From: Mycobacterium marinum
Lineage (GTDB): Bacteria; Actinomycetota; Actinomycetes; Mycobacteriales; Mycobacteriaceae
DNA: 64,000 bases
Assembly (NCBI RefSeq): GCF_003391395.1
Contig: NZ_CP024190.1
Location: 1,736,001-1,800,000 of the forward strand
Direction of reading: 5' to 3'
Under the pieces are notes generated by a model. That model was given only the letters and a program-made list of their open reading frames with translations. It did not search any database and was not told the DNA's origin. This document shows positions 55,719 to 64,000 of this stretch, in pieces. How positions within the stretch are numbered: position 1 is the stretch's first letter; each line of letters opens with the position of its first letter. Position numbers and translations under genes: made by a program.

Positions 55719-56551
55719 GCCCGGAACGTCGGCGGGCGGCCGTTCGTCATCTCCAGCAGGAGCTGGGGGTCAGCGAGCGATTCGCCTGCCGGGTTACCGG
55801 GCAGCCCCGTGCGACTCAGAGACACCAGCCCGCAGCCACGACAACCGACCCCGATGCGGCGTTGCGGGCCTGGCTGCGTAGCTACGCGAAGGAGCACCCA
55901 GGTCGCGGGTTCCGGCCGGCCTATCGTGACGCCGTCGTTGAAGGCTGGGTGGTCAATCACAAGAAGGTGCAGCGACTCTGGCGCGAGGAAGGCCTGCGGG
56001 TGGCGCTGAGTCGGCGCGGCGAGCGCCAGGCCAGCTCGACTTCGCCAAGCGGGATGACAGCCGACAGGCCAAACCGGATATGGGCGGCGGTCTTCCTGTC
56101 CGGTGCCACTATCGACGGACGGCCGATCAAGATCATGTCGATTGTCGATGAGCACACCCGCGAATGCTTGGGTGGGCTGATTGTCCGCAGCATCACCGGC
56201 GAAGGCCTGATCGCTGTACTCGAGAGACTCGCGGCCAGCCGCGGAACCTACCCGGATGTGGTGCGCTGTCACAATGGACCCGAATTAGCCTGTGCCGCAA
56301 TGTCCGAATGGGCCACCGAACACGCAGGTCTGCGCTTCATCCCGCCCAGTGAACCTCGGCGCAACAATTACGTGGAGTGGTTCAACTCGCGCATCCGCGA
56401 CGAATGTCTCAACATCAACAGCTTCTGGTCGCTGAACCAGGCCCGGATGGCCATCAATGACTGGAAACACGACTACAACCATCGCCGTCGCCACGCCGTG
56501 CTCGGGCACCTGCCGCCTGCCCGCTACGCCGCCGCGTGCAAGCACCGATGA
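55712..56551 (+). pseudogene. IS3-family transposase OrfB with inactivated DDE triad
   Basis: In the -1 frame relative to OrfA the sequence reads through to 56551 with typical IS3 OrfB motifs: 'VIVDEHTRECLGG'-type, 'NGPELACAAMSEWA' and 'VEWFNSRIRDECLNIN'. The usual 'WAVDFQFD' is 'WAAVFLSG' (first Asp lost) and 'RCDNGPE' is 'RCHNGPE' (second Asp lost); only the Glu in 'YVEWFN' remains. The element is therefore catalytically dead although its frame is open. No right terminal repeat is recognisable after the stop. Confidence 0.85.
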
Positions 56552-56682
56552 ACGGCTCGGCGCTGGATGCGGCCAATCGCAACGCCAGCGGTGCATCGGG
56601 GTATTCGCTAATATCCCTAGCAATCGCGTCGTGCCAGCCCGGGGCGCCCAACACGCGACATCCGAGCAAGGAGGGGCACGCC

Positions 56683-57072
56683 ATGGTGGCGAAAGCCGTA
56701 GCGCTGATGGTCCTTGCGGTCGGATTGGCCGCGCCGGCCGCTGCAGACTCCACCGACGATGCATTCCTGACTAACCTCAACACCTCCGGCATGGATTTCG
56801 GATCCCCAGACAAGGCAATCCAAGTCGCGAAAACCATCGTGTGCGGCTCGCTGCACGACAATCCCAATGCCAGCAACGCGGACCTGATCGCCAAGGTGAC
56901 CAAGGCCACCGACTGGCCGGCGCTCGACGCTGCCTACTTCACCGGAGCCGCAATTCAGGCCTATTGCCCACAGTACGGCTCGCTGACTCCGCCAAGTCTG
57001 CCCAGCAAAGTCCCCACCGCCCCCAGTGCACCTCCCGCACCCCCATCCACCTCAGTGGTGCAGACCGCGTAA
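56683..57072 (+). CDS. Secreted DUF732 protein
   Basis: From ATG 56683 (AAGGAGG upstream) the product is 129 aa with a signal peptide ('VAKAVALMVLAVGLAAPAAA'), cleavage probably after 'AAA', then a DUF732 domain ('DDAFLTNLNTSGMDFGSPDKAI' region, 'TIVCGSLHDNP', 'YCPQYGS') and a Pro-rich tail. Two cysteines should form a disulfide outside the cell. It is a small exported mycobacterial protein of unknown role. It lies just after the dead IS3 element. Confidence 0.85.
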   Translation: MVAKAVALMVLAVGLAAPAAADSTDDAFLTNLNTSGMDFGSPDKAIQVAKTIVCGSLHDNPNASNADLIAKVTKATDWPALDAAYFTGAAIQAYCPQYGSLTPPSLPSKVPTAPSAPPAPPSTSVVQTA

Positions 57073-57178
57073 CCGCGATAGTTGGTGACCGACTCAACGG
57101 TCCCGGCGGCACGCTGTCCTCTTCCAATGATCGTCCACGAGTTCGGGTTGATGACTGATTCCCCGACTGGACTAGCGA

Positions 57179-57769
57179 CTATGGGACAGGGATCGGCGGG
57201 ATGAAACCAAACGCCCAGTTGATGAGGGAGTTCACCCAATTGATCCCGTAATTGATCCACGAGTTGATCCAACCAAGTGACGGGATGAAACTGAGCGCCC
57301 AATTGATTACCGAGTTCACCAATTGGATCCCCCAGTTGATCCACGAGACCGCCCAGTCAATTGCCCAGTTCACCACGTCGAACGCCCAATTGATGAGCTC
57401 GTTGATGATGGGCGGAAGCGGCGGGAGTGGGGGTACGGGGATCGCCGCGGCCGAGGCCGCTGCCGCCGAGGCCGACATCAGTGCAGCGTTGGTGGCTTCA
57501 CTGGCCGCAAAGGCGGACCCAGCCCCACCCAAGGCCTGCACAAACCGGGAGTGAAATGCCGCCGCTTCACCGCAGAGGTGCTGGAAACCTTGTCCGTGCT
57601 CCGCGAACAGCGACGCCACCGCCGCCGACACTTCGTCACCGGCTGCGGCCGCTATCCCAGTGGTGGGCGGCGCCGCCGCCGCATTGGCCGCACCCAACGC
57701 AGTGCCGATGTTTTCCAATTGTCCGGCCGCCTGGTTCAAACATTCCGGCACCACCATCACCAACGACAT
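57179..57769 (-). CDS. PE family protein with tryptophan-rich C-terminal tail
   Basis: From ATG 57769 ('MSLVMVVPECLNQAAGQLENIG') the 196-aa product has a PE domain (about residues 1-100) and then 'PVPPLPPLPPIINELINW', followed by about 75 residues repeating I/V-N-W ('FDVVNWAIDWAVSWINWG', 'SWINYGINWVNSLINWAFG') and ending 'FIPPIPVP'. The secretion motif position reads F-A-A-S-E, not Y-x-x-x-E. No PPE partner is adjacent. The tail looks amphipathic or membrane-seeking; its function is unknown. Confidence 0.88.
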   Translation of the reverse strand: MSLVMVVPECLNQAAGQLENIGTALGAANAAAAPPTTGIAAAAGDEVSAAVASLFAEHGQGFQHLCGEAAAFHSRFVQALGGAGSAFAASEATNAALMSASAAAASAAAIPVPPLPPLPPIINELINWAFDVVNWAIDWAVSWINWGIQLVNSVINWALSFIPSLGWINSWINYGINWVNSLINWAFGFIPPIPVP

Positions 57770-58137
57770 ATTCGATCCCCATTTCATCGCCACCGATTCC
57801 CAGGTGCCGCCGACCGTATCAGCGTCGCCGCAATTCGGGGGCCGAATTCCGCAGATGGTGACGTGCCCGGTCAGTCGTCCACGGCGCCGGCGAAGAAGCG
57901 GAGTTGGCCGCGGACGCGGTGGGATCCGGATGCCAGCGACGGGGCAATAGCGGCCGACGGTTGTCCGGCCGACTTGTCTCCCGACGACAAGGCCGCATCA
58001 AGAGTTTCGTCACCTGACAACGTCGACGCACACTCGTCGTCTCGGCAATTCTTATTGCGACCGCGCGGAGGGCATGCGTCGCGATTTCGCTACCTCCGCA
58101 ACGGAGTCAAGATCCCACCAGCCTGTAGGAGGCACCA
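57770..58137. other. Divergent intergenic region between PE and GMC genes
   Basis: No supportable gene. It should contain promoters for the PE gene (minus) and the GMC oxidoreductase (plus); the latter has GGAGG before its ATG. Confidence 0.5.
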
Positions 58138-60111
58138 ATGAATTCCCGCGTCACCGATACGCACCGCGCGGTCTTGGCAGCGCTGGCGGACACCGTCGTG
58201 CCATCGTTGGATCGCTCCGATGACCCAACCCGGTTCTGGTCGCTGGGCGGCAGTGACCTGCACGCGGATGTCGCGGTCGGATTCACCCTCGCGGAACTTC
58301 CCGAGCAACAGCGCGCGGGCATGCTCGCATTGCTCGACGGGCTGCATGCGCAGGGATTCGTCGCCGCCTCGCAATCGGCGCGCGAGCGGCTCATCGGTGA
58401 CTTTGCGCAGCTGGGTCCGCAGCCGGCGGCGGCGATGAACGCGCTGGTATCGCTGACCCTTGCGGTCGCCTACGCGGGGCCCGATCCGCAGACCGCTAGC
58501 AACCCCATGTGGGAAGGTTTCGGTTACCCGGGCGCGCCGCGTATCGAGCCGGGCGGCGACGAGGCCCCCGTGCCGTTTGTTCCCGACGGTCCCGAGCTCA
58601 GCGCCGATGTCTGTGTGGTCGGGTCGGGGGCCGGGGGCGGTCTGATCGCGGGCGTGCTGGCGCAGGCCGGGCTCGATGTCGTGGTGCTCGAGGCGGGTGG
58701 GAACTTCAATGAGCCCGACTTCAGCGGGCTCGAGTTACCCGCCTTCCAGCAGATGTTCTGGCGCGGCGGCCCCACCCCGACGGCCGATTTCAACGTCACC
58801 CTGCTGGCCGGGGCGACGCTCGGCGGCGGCCCGACGATCAACTGGTCGAACTGCTTGCGCACCCCGGCGCAAGTGCGCGAACAATGGGCGCAGGAGTTTG
58901 GCCTCAAAGATGTGGACGGACCCGAGTTCGACCGCCACCTGGACGCGGTATGGGAGCGCCTCGGGGTCAACCCGGATTGCTCGGACCTCAACGGCCCCCA
59001 CGAACGCATGCGTGACGGCGCCCAAGAGCTGGGCTGGTCCTTCAAAACCCTGTTCCGCAACGCGGATCCGGCCGCGTATTCACCGGACACCGCGGGCTAC
59101 ATCGGCTTGGGTGACCGCTCCGGAGCCAAGCTCGATGTGCGTCGCACCTACCTGCGCGACGCGGTGCACAGCGGCGCCCGGGTAATCGCACGCTGTCGCG
59201 CCGAGCGGGTGCTGACGCGGGACGGACGTGCCACCGGGGTGCAGGCCAGTTTCGTGGACCCGCGCACTGGGGCGAGTGTGCCGTTGCAGGTCAATGCGGC
59301 GCGCGTGGTCGCCGCATGCGGCTCGCTCGAGTCTCCGGCGCTGCTGCTGCGCTCGGGTATCGGCGGTCCGGCGGTCGGCCGGTATCTGCACCTGCATCCG
59401 GTGGTCGCCATGCTCGCGCTACACGACCAGCCGCAGCAGCCGTGGTGGGGCGGCCCGATGACCGCACTGGTCGACGAGTTCGCCGATATCGAAGACGGCT
59501 ACGGCTTCCTGATCGAAGGTGCCCAATGGGCGACATCGATCATTGCCGGCGGCATGGCGCGTGCGACCTTCGAGGAGCACAAGGAAACGATGGCGCGGCT
59601 GGGGAACGCGGCCTGGTTGATCGGGCTGGCCCGCGACCGCGGGCACGGGACCGTCACGATCGACGACGCCGGGGAGGCGGTGGTTCACTACGATCTGACC
59701 GACGAACTCGACGTGCGCATCGCGCACCAGTCGATCGAAGCTCAGATCCGCATCCATGCCGCGGGTGGGGCCCGGGAGATCGTGCCGTTTGCCGCAACCG
59801 GCGCCCGCTGGCGCGCCGGCGACGACCTCGAGGCGTTCATCGCCGAGATGCAGCGAATCCCGCTTGGCGCGGGCGGGCATCGGCTGTTCTCCGCCCACCA
59901 GATGAGCAGCTGCCGGATGGGTTCGGATCCGGCCACCTCGGTTGCGAACGAGTGGGGCGAGCTGCACGACACGCCCGGGGTCTTCATCGGTGACGCGAGC
60001 GCACTGCCGAGTGCCAGCGGTGCCAATCCGATGATCTCAACAATGGCTCTGGCACATCGCACCGCGGAAGCCATCGCGGCGATCGCCGTGCCCGGCGGGG
60101 GCAACGCCTGA
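58138..60111 (+). CDS. GMC oxidoreductase fused to a gluconate-2-dehydrogenase subunit-3-like domain
   Basis: The 657-aa protein starts at ATG 58138 behind AGGAGG. Residues 1 to about 135 look like the gluconate dehydrogenase subunit 3 domain ('LAALADTVVPSLDRSDDP', 'LIGDFAQLGPQPAAAMNAL'). The GMC domain follows with FAD motif 'VVGSGAGGGLIAGVLAQAG', 'LGGGPTINWSNCLRTP' and the C-terminal active-site region ('AHQMSSCRMGSD', 'SASGANPMISTMALA'). It oxidises an alcohol or sterol-like substrate with FAD. It is convergent with the PucR gene. Confidence 0.9.
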   Translation: MNSRVTDTHRAVLAALADTVVPSLDRSDDPTRFWSLGGSDLHADVAVGFTLAELPEQQRAGMLALLDGLHAQGFVAASQSARERLIGDFAQLGPQPAAAMNALVSLTLAVAYAGPDPQTASNPMWEGFGYPGAPRIEPGGDEAPVPFVPDGPELSADVCVVGSGAGGGLIAGVLAQAGLDVVVLEAGGNFNEPDFSGLELPAFQQMFWRGGPTPTADFNVTLLAGATLGGGPTINWSNCLRTPAQVREQWAQEFGLKDVDGPEFDRHLDAVWERLGVNPDCSDLNGPHERMRDGAQELGWSFKTLFRNADPAAYSPDTAGYIGLGDRSGAKLDVRRTYLRDAVHSGARVIARCRAERVLTRDGRATGVQASFVDPRTGASVPLQVNAARVVAACGSLESPALLLRSGIGGPAVGRYLHLHPVVAMLALHDQPQQPWWGGPMTALVDEFADIEDGYGFLIEGAQWATSIIAGGMARATFEEHKETMARLGNAAWLIGLARDRGHGTVTIDDAGEAVVHYDLTDELDVRIAHQSIEAQIRIHAAGGAREIVPFAATGARWRAGDDLEAFIAEMQRIPLGAGGHRLFSAHQMSSCRMGSDPATSVANEWGELHDTPGVFIGDASALPSASGANPMISTMALAHRTAEAIAAIAVPGGGNA

Positions 60112-60125
60112 CGTGGACAACCACG

Positions 60126-60161
60126 GCAGTTCTGGGCTGACCGACATCAGCCCAGAACTGC
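60126..60161. terminator. Bidirectional terminator hairpin between GMC and PucR genes
   Basis: A perfect 15-bp stem (GCAGTTCTGGGCTGA with its complement) surrounds CCGACA. It covers the end of the PucR gene and serves both convergent genes. Confidence 0.75.
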
Positions 60162-61412
60162 GGCCCCGTACCAATGGCAAAGCAGGAGTGCGACTTCAAC
60201 GTCGAGGCGGTCATCGGTGAGCGGCCGGCCCCGACGCTTGATCGCGCGCTGCACTCGATACTTGACGGAGTTGTGATGCAGGTGAAGCTCCTCGGCGGCC
60301 GCTTTGAAGCTCGATCCGTTGCGCAGGAACGCGCGCAGTGTCTCCCGTAGCCGCTCGTCGCTATCGGTTTGAGAGGCCAGCGGGCCGAGTATCTGGCCGA
60401 CCCAGGCCGCCGCGTCCTCGATGTTGCGGCCGAGTAGACCCGCCATGGAGAGTCCGGGATCGCCGGCGGCGGTGACCCGATGCGCATTGGAGCCCAGCAC
60501 GATTGCCACCGAACGAGCGTCCCGCGCCTGCCGGTGCGAGCGGCGGAAGCCGGCTACATGTGGCAGGGGATCGCCAACCGCGATCCACGGGATGTCGGTT
60601 CGCTCCCGGGCGAATTCGCGGATCTCTGTCACCGCGTTTCGCGCGGTGTCGGTCGTCAACGGGACCCATGCCCATCCGGTCAGTCGGTCCACCGGGATGA
60701 ACAACGGGCTCGCACTCGCACCAACCGACTGTCCGAATTGGCGGATAACCCGTTGCATGATCGCGAGTTCGTTGCCGAGGTCGGGCCCGTCGAACCACAT
60801 CACGGTGGCCAGGTGGATGAGGTTGAGTGGATAGCGAATCTCGGTCGTCATGGCATCGACGTCGAGCTGGGCTCCGTCGAGTACTTCACGTACTCGCAAC
60901 GCGCGCAGACTGTTTCGGTTCTCGGTCCAACGGTCGTGCTCGCTCTGATAGGTATTCACCACTTCTTGGGTGATGTGGTCGACGTAGCCGAAGGTGACCT
61001 GCTCGATGCGGCCGAATACGTCCAGGCTCAGACCCGGGTCCAGCTTCAAGGCGCGGACTTCTCCGCGCGCGACGTCGAGTACCGCCTTGTGCGCCAGCCG
61101 ATAGGAGCGCACCAGCGAGTTCACCGACACCTCGCGTTGTGCCAGGCGCCGCGCGTGCTCGAGTGCGGCTGTTGGCGGCTCGACGTTTTCGATTCGGATC
61201 CCGTGGCGGATGGCGGAGAAAACCGTCTCGATATTCGCCCTGATGCTGTCATGCAACAGTCGCGTCAGCAACGTGTCCTCACGCAGTTCGCCGACTTCGC
61301 TGACCACCTCGGCTTCGACCGAGTCGACAAGCGAAGTCATCAGGTCACCCAGCCGCGTGACGATTTCGACCGCCCAGGTGTCGACGGAGTCTTGCTGGCG
61401 GTCTGCTGCCAT
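60147..61412 (-). CDS. PucR/CdaR family transcriptional regulator (second copy)
   Basis: The 421-aa protein shares the layout of the regulator at 26249-27526, including 'ALEHARRLAQREVSVNSLVRSYRL' and a C-terminal helix-turn-helix ('LRETLRAFLRNGSSFKAAAEEL', 'LHHNSVKYRVQRAIKRRG'). It faces the GMC oxidoreductase gene tail-to-tail and is divergent from the acyltransferase gene across 279 bp; either may be its target. The start ATG has TAGAGT six bases upstream, suggesting a leaderless transcript. Confidence 0.92.
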   Translation of the reverse strand: MAADRQQDSVDTWAVEIVTRLGDLMTSLVDSVEAEVVSEVGELREDTLLTRLLHDSIRANIETVFSAIRHGIRIENVEPPTAALEHARRLAQREVSVNSLVRSYRLAHKAVLDVARGEVRALKLDPGLSLDVFGRIEQVTFGYVDHITQEVVNTYQSEHDRWTENRNSLRALRVREVLDGAQLDVDAMTTEIRYPLNLIHLATVMWFDGPDLGNELAIMQRVIRQFGQSVGASASPLFIPVDRLTGWAWVPLTTDTARNAVTEIREFARERTDIPWIAVGDPLPHVAGFRRSHRQARDARSVAIVLGSNAHRVTAAGDPGLSMAGLLGRNIEDAAAWVGQILGPLASQTDSDERLRETLRAFLRNGSSFKAAAEELHLHHNSVKYRVQRAIKRRGRPLTDDRLDVEVALLLCHWYGAAVLG

Positions 61413-61418
61413 GCCCAG

Positions 61419-61424
61419 ACTCTA
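61419..61424 (-). promoter_or_regulatory. Leaderless-type -10 element of the second PucR gene
   Basis: On the minus strand TAGAGT lies six bases before the ATG, as in the first PucR gene. Confidence 0.45.
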
Positions 61425-61691
61425 TGACGCGGAGGCGGGCCGGCGAAGTGATTCGCGGGTTCGCCCGGCGCGAAGAGGTTTGTTCTCGCGAGACAAAGAC
61501 TGCCTGCGGAGTTGGTTGCCTGGCGACCTCGTTTCCGAGTTCCGGGAGCCGTAATTTTGGTGACGTCGGATTCCGTTCCACCCCAGCGCGCAGCCATGGT
61601 CCGGGCGATCCGTTCAGTCAATGACAGTCAGGGCAGCTGATGCCATCCGTCGAGCGCTCGCTCGGCGTGAAACGCGTAAGGAGGAACATTC

Positions 61692-62582
61692 ATGACGACC
61701 GCGACCGTCACCCTCATCAATACCAGGCAAGCGCCCCAGGGGCGGCTGGAGAAATTCATGGCACGTCGCATTGCCGGGGCGATGTCCGCCGCGGCCCCCA
61801 ACCAGCAGTTCATGCGATACGTACAGAATCCGATCTGGAATTTCCTGTGTGACAACTACTTTCGGGTGGAGATCGATGGCTGGCATCGCATCCCTGACGA
61901 ACCGTCGTTGCTGATCGGCATCCATTCGGGCGGCTCGCTGACAATGGACGCGTGGACGCTGGTGCATTCCTGGTATCGGCGGTTCGAGGGACGGCGGATC
62001 TTGAACGGCACCGCCCACGACGTGTTGATGGCCGCGCCGCTGCTGGGCGACTATTTCAAGGCCCTCGGGGTGATTCCGGCGTCCCGTAAGGGGGTCACCG
62101 ATGCCCTGGCGGCGGGCCACGACGTGGTCGTCTGGCCGGGAGGCGAGCAGGATGCGATGCGCAACTGGCGCCAGCGGGACAAGGCGATCTTGGCCGGCCG
62201 CAAGGGATTTGTGCGCCAGGCGATCCGTTCCGGTGTGCCGATTGTGCCGGTGGCCACGGTCGGTGGCCACGACACCGTGTTTGTGCTGTCCGAGGGCCGG
62301 TTCATTGCTCGCTGGACGGGTCTGGGTAAGCGGCTGCGCGGCGCGACGATACCGATCATCGCGGGCTTCCCGTTCCCGCTGGCCGTCGAGATCCTGCCCG
62401 CACATCTGCCGTTGCCGGCCAAGATCCGCACCGAGTTCCTCGATCCGGTTTACGTCGACACCGACCCGGCGCGCGCCGACGACACCGAGTACGTGGACAA
62501 GATCTACCGGGAAGTACAAAGCGCGATCCAGGACGGGATGGACCGGCTGGCCAAGCGCCGCAGCTTCCCGGTGTTCGGGTGA
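61692..62582 (+). CDS. Acyltransferase, lysophospholipid/diacylglycerol acyltransferase-like
   Basis: The 296-aa protein starts at ATG 61692 behind AAGGAGG. It has a catalytic-type 'GIHSGGSLTMDAW', 'GVIPASRKGVTDALAAGHDV', 'VVWPGGEQDAMRNWR' and 'FVRQAIRSGVPIVPVATVG', features of LPLAT/DAGAT acyltransferases. It should esterify a lipid acceptor at the membrane. It is separated by 6 bp from the WS/DGAT gene, suggesting a joint role in storage lipid synthesis. Confidence 0.88.
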   Translation: MTTATVTLINTRQAPQGRLEKFMARRIAGAMSAAAPNQQFMRYVQNPIWNFLCDNYFRVEIDGWHRIPDEPSLLIGIHSGGSLTMDAWTLVHSWYRRFEGRRILNGTAHDVLMAAPLLGDYFKALGVIPASRKGVTDALAAGHDVVVWPGGEQDAMRNWRQRDKAILAGRKGFVRQAIRSGVPIVPVATVGGHDTVFVLSEGRFIARWTGLGKRLRGATIPIIAGFPFPLAVEILPAHLPLPAKIRTEFLDPVYVDTDPARADDTEYVDKIYREVQSAIQDGMDRLAKRRSFPVFG

Positions 62583-62588
62583 GCTGCG

Positions 62589-64000
62589 ATGCACCAGCTC
62601 ACCAGTCTTGACGCGCAGTTTCTCGCCGCTGAAGACGGTCGCACGCACGGCCACGTCAGCGCGTTGGGCATCTACGATCCTTCGACCGCGCCCGGGGCGA
62701 GGCTTACCCTCGAGGCTGTGCGCGACCTCGTCGCGACGCGGATCGACTCACTGGCGCCGTTTCGGTGGCGATTGGCGCCTGTGCCGCTGAACCTCGACCA
62801 CCCCTATTGGTTCGACGATCCGGTCTTCGATCTCGAGTTTCACATCCGTGAGCTGGCATTGCCCGGGCCGGGTGACGACCGCCAGCTCGCCGAGCAGGTG
62901 GCGCGTCTGCACTCGCGCCCGCTGGACCGCGGGCGTCCACTGTGGGAGCTCTATCTCATCCAGGGCTTGTCCGGGGGGCGAGTCGCGATCATGACCAAGA
63001 TCCACCACGCCGCCGTCGACGGGGTATCGGGCGGCGAGTTGCTCAGCGTGTTGTTGGATCCCGACCCGAACCCCCGCACACTCGAGCGCCTCGAACCGGC
63101 GCAGCGCCCTCCTCGGCGCGGCGACCCGGTTCCGGGTCAAGTGGGGCTACTGCTGCGCGGTCTGCTCGGTTTGGCCCGGCAGCCACTGCGCGCGCTCGCC
63201 GCGACACCGCGCACGCTGCCACATCTGGACCAAGTGCCCACCGTGCGGATGCTGCCCGGGGTGCGGGCGCTGGCGGCAGGCAGCGCTCTGCTGACCGGCG
63301 CGCGGCGCCGCGACGGCGGTGTGCTGGAGCGGACTAACCTGCGGGCACCTCGAACACGATTCAACCGGCGCATCGGTCCGCACCGCCGGTTCGCGTTCGC
63401 CTCGGTGCCGGTGGCCGATGTCAAGGCGGTCAAGAACGCGATGGGCGTCACCGTCAACGATGTCGTGCTCGCATTGAGCGCCGGGGTATTGCGGCGGCGG
63501 CTGGCCGCCGCCGGCGATCTGCCGACCGAGCCGTTGCTGGCCATGGTCCCGGTGTCGGTGCGTACCCCCGAGCAAGCCGGGACCTTCGGTAACCGCGTCT
63601 CGACGATGATCGTGCCGCTGCCCACCGACGAACCCGACCCTCGGCGGCGAGTCGCGCGGGTCAATGACGTCATGCGCTCGGCCAAGCAGCGTCACCGGGC
63701 CATCCCGGCCACGCTGATGCAAGACGCCAACCAATTCATTCCACCGGCATTGCTGGCGCGGGCATCCCGGGTTGTCGGCCAGCTGTCGGTCAGCGACCCA
63801 CTGGCGCCGCCGGTCAACGTCGTGGTTTCCAACGTTCCGGGCTCACCGACGCCGTTGTATCTGGCCGGCGCCCGGCTGCAAGCCCAATTCCCGGTGTCGA
63901 TCGTCATCGACGGCGTCGGGGTCAACCTCACGGTGTTGAGCTACCGCGACTCACTCGACATCGGCGTGATCGCCGATCGTGACCTCGTCGAGGACGCGTG
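62589..64000 (+). CDS. Wax ester synthase/diacylglycerol acyltransferase (WS/DGAT), truncated by window end
   Basis: The frame from ATG 62589 runs to the window end (470 codons). It has the WS/DGAT active site HHAAVDG (H139-H140-x-x-x-D144-G145), the N-terminal 'LTSLDAQFLAAEDGRTHGHV' and the C-terminal 'VNVVVSNVPGSPTPLYLAGA'. These enzymes make triacylglycerol or wax esters from acyl-CoA. It follows the acyltransferase by 6 bp and is probably cotranscribed. The last few residues and stop are outside the window. Confidence 0.95.
   Translation, partial: MHQLTSLDAQFLAAEDGRTHGHVSALGIYDPSTAPGARLTLEAVRDLVATRIDSLAPFRWRLAPVPLNLDHPYWFDDPVFDLEFHIRELALPGPGDDRQLAEQVARLHSRPLDRGRPLWELYLIQGLSGGRVAIMTKIHHAAVDGVSGGELLSVLLDPDPNPRTLERLEPAQRPPRRGDPVPGQVGLLLRGLLGLARQPLRALAATPRTLPHLDQVPTVRMLPGVRALAAGSALLTGARRRDGGVLERTNLRAPRTRFNRRIGPHRRFAFASVPVADVKAVKNAMGVTVNDVVLALSAGVLRRRLAAAGDLPTEPLLAMVPVSVRTPEQAGTFGNRVSTMIVPLPTDEPDPRRRVARVNDVMRSAKQRHRAIPATLMQDANQFIPPALLARASRVVGQLSVSDPLAPPVNVVVSNVPGSPTPLYLAGARLQAQFPVSIVIDGVGVNLTVLSYRDSLDIGVIADRDLVEDA

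Overview
The window is a high-GC actinobacterial chromosome segment, almost certainly from a slow-growing Mycobacterium. It carries PE and PE_PGRS genes, a 13E12-family gene with a perfect mycobacterial LexA box, F420-type luciferase-like oxidoreductases, a wax-ester-synthase/DGAT gene, and, from about 18.7 to 35.5 kb, the M. tuberculosis gene order Rv3077 back to Rv3068c (recalled from knowledge of that genome, not searched). The species cannot be fixed from this window; a kansasii- or marinum-like lineage would fit.

1-9 kb: a run of eight co-directional minus-strand genes, read miaB, isoprenoid-type methyltransferase, P450, SnoaL-like protein, LOG, miaA, MazG-like protein and a GCS2 ligase. 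It does not match the housekeeping miaB/miaA locus. It combines an adenine prenyltransferase, a methylthiotransferase, a cytokinin-releasing LOG enzyme, a P450 and a C-methyltransferase, which resembles the Rhodococcus fascians fas/mtr cytokinin locus. It looks like a dedicated locus for a modified isopentenyladenine-type (cytokinin-like) molecule. The MazG member has lost its metal ligands, and LOG carries a relic of the MiaB N-terminus. A hairpin and a 71-bp minisatellite lie upstream of the run. This is the most promising candidate for an undescribed system here.

9-18.7 kb: mixed metabolic and membrane genes (DUF808, SDR, TetR, DUF732, patatin, SPFH, SelO, LLM oxidoreductase, DUF2750).

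18.7-35.6 kb: the Rv3077-Rv3068c syntenic block (sulfatase, SRPBCC, HpcH/HpaI, 13E12, DUF488, LLM, DUF190, two CrcB, phosphoglucomutase, tRNA-Ala). It is interrupted by a PucR-regulated amidohydrolase/FAD enzyme/DUF3556 block and by a paralogue of the mycobactin acyltransferase MbtK.

35.6-57.8 kb: accessory region. A 14.1-kb PE_PGRS gene (about 4706 aa) contains roughly 25 copies of a ~347-bp unit and is followed by a broken YVTN propeller remnant. Next come a 2.3-kb gene-poor stretch with a MITE-like element, two methyltransferases, a TetR gene with a clear operator/promoter, an inactivated IS3 element, a secreted DUF732 protein and a tryptophan-rich PE protein.

58-64 kb: a GMC oxidoreductase, a second PucR regulator converging on it, an acyltransferase and a wax-ester synthase/DGAT cut by the window end.
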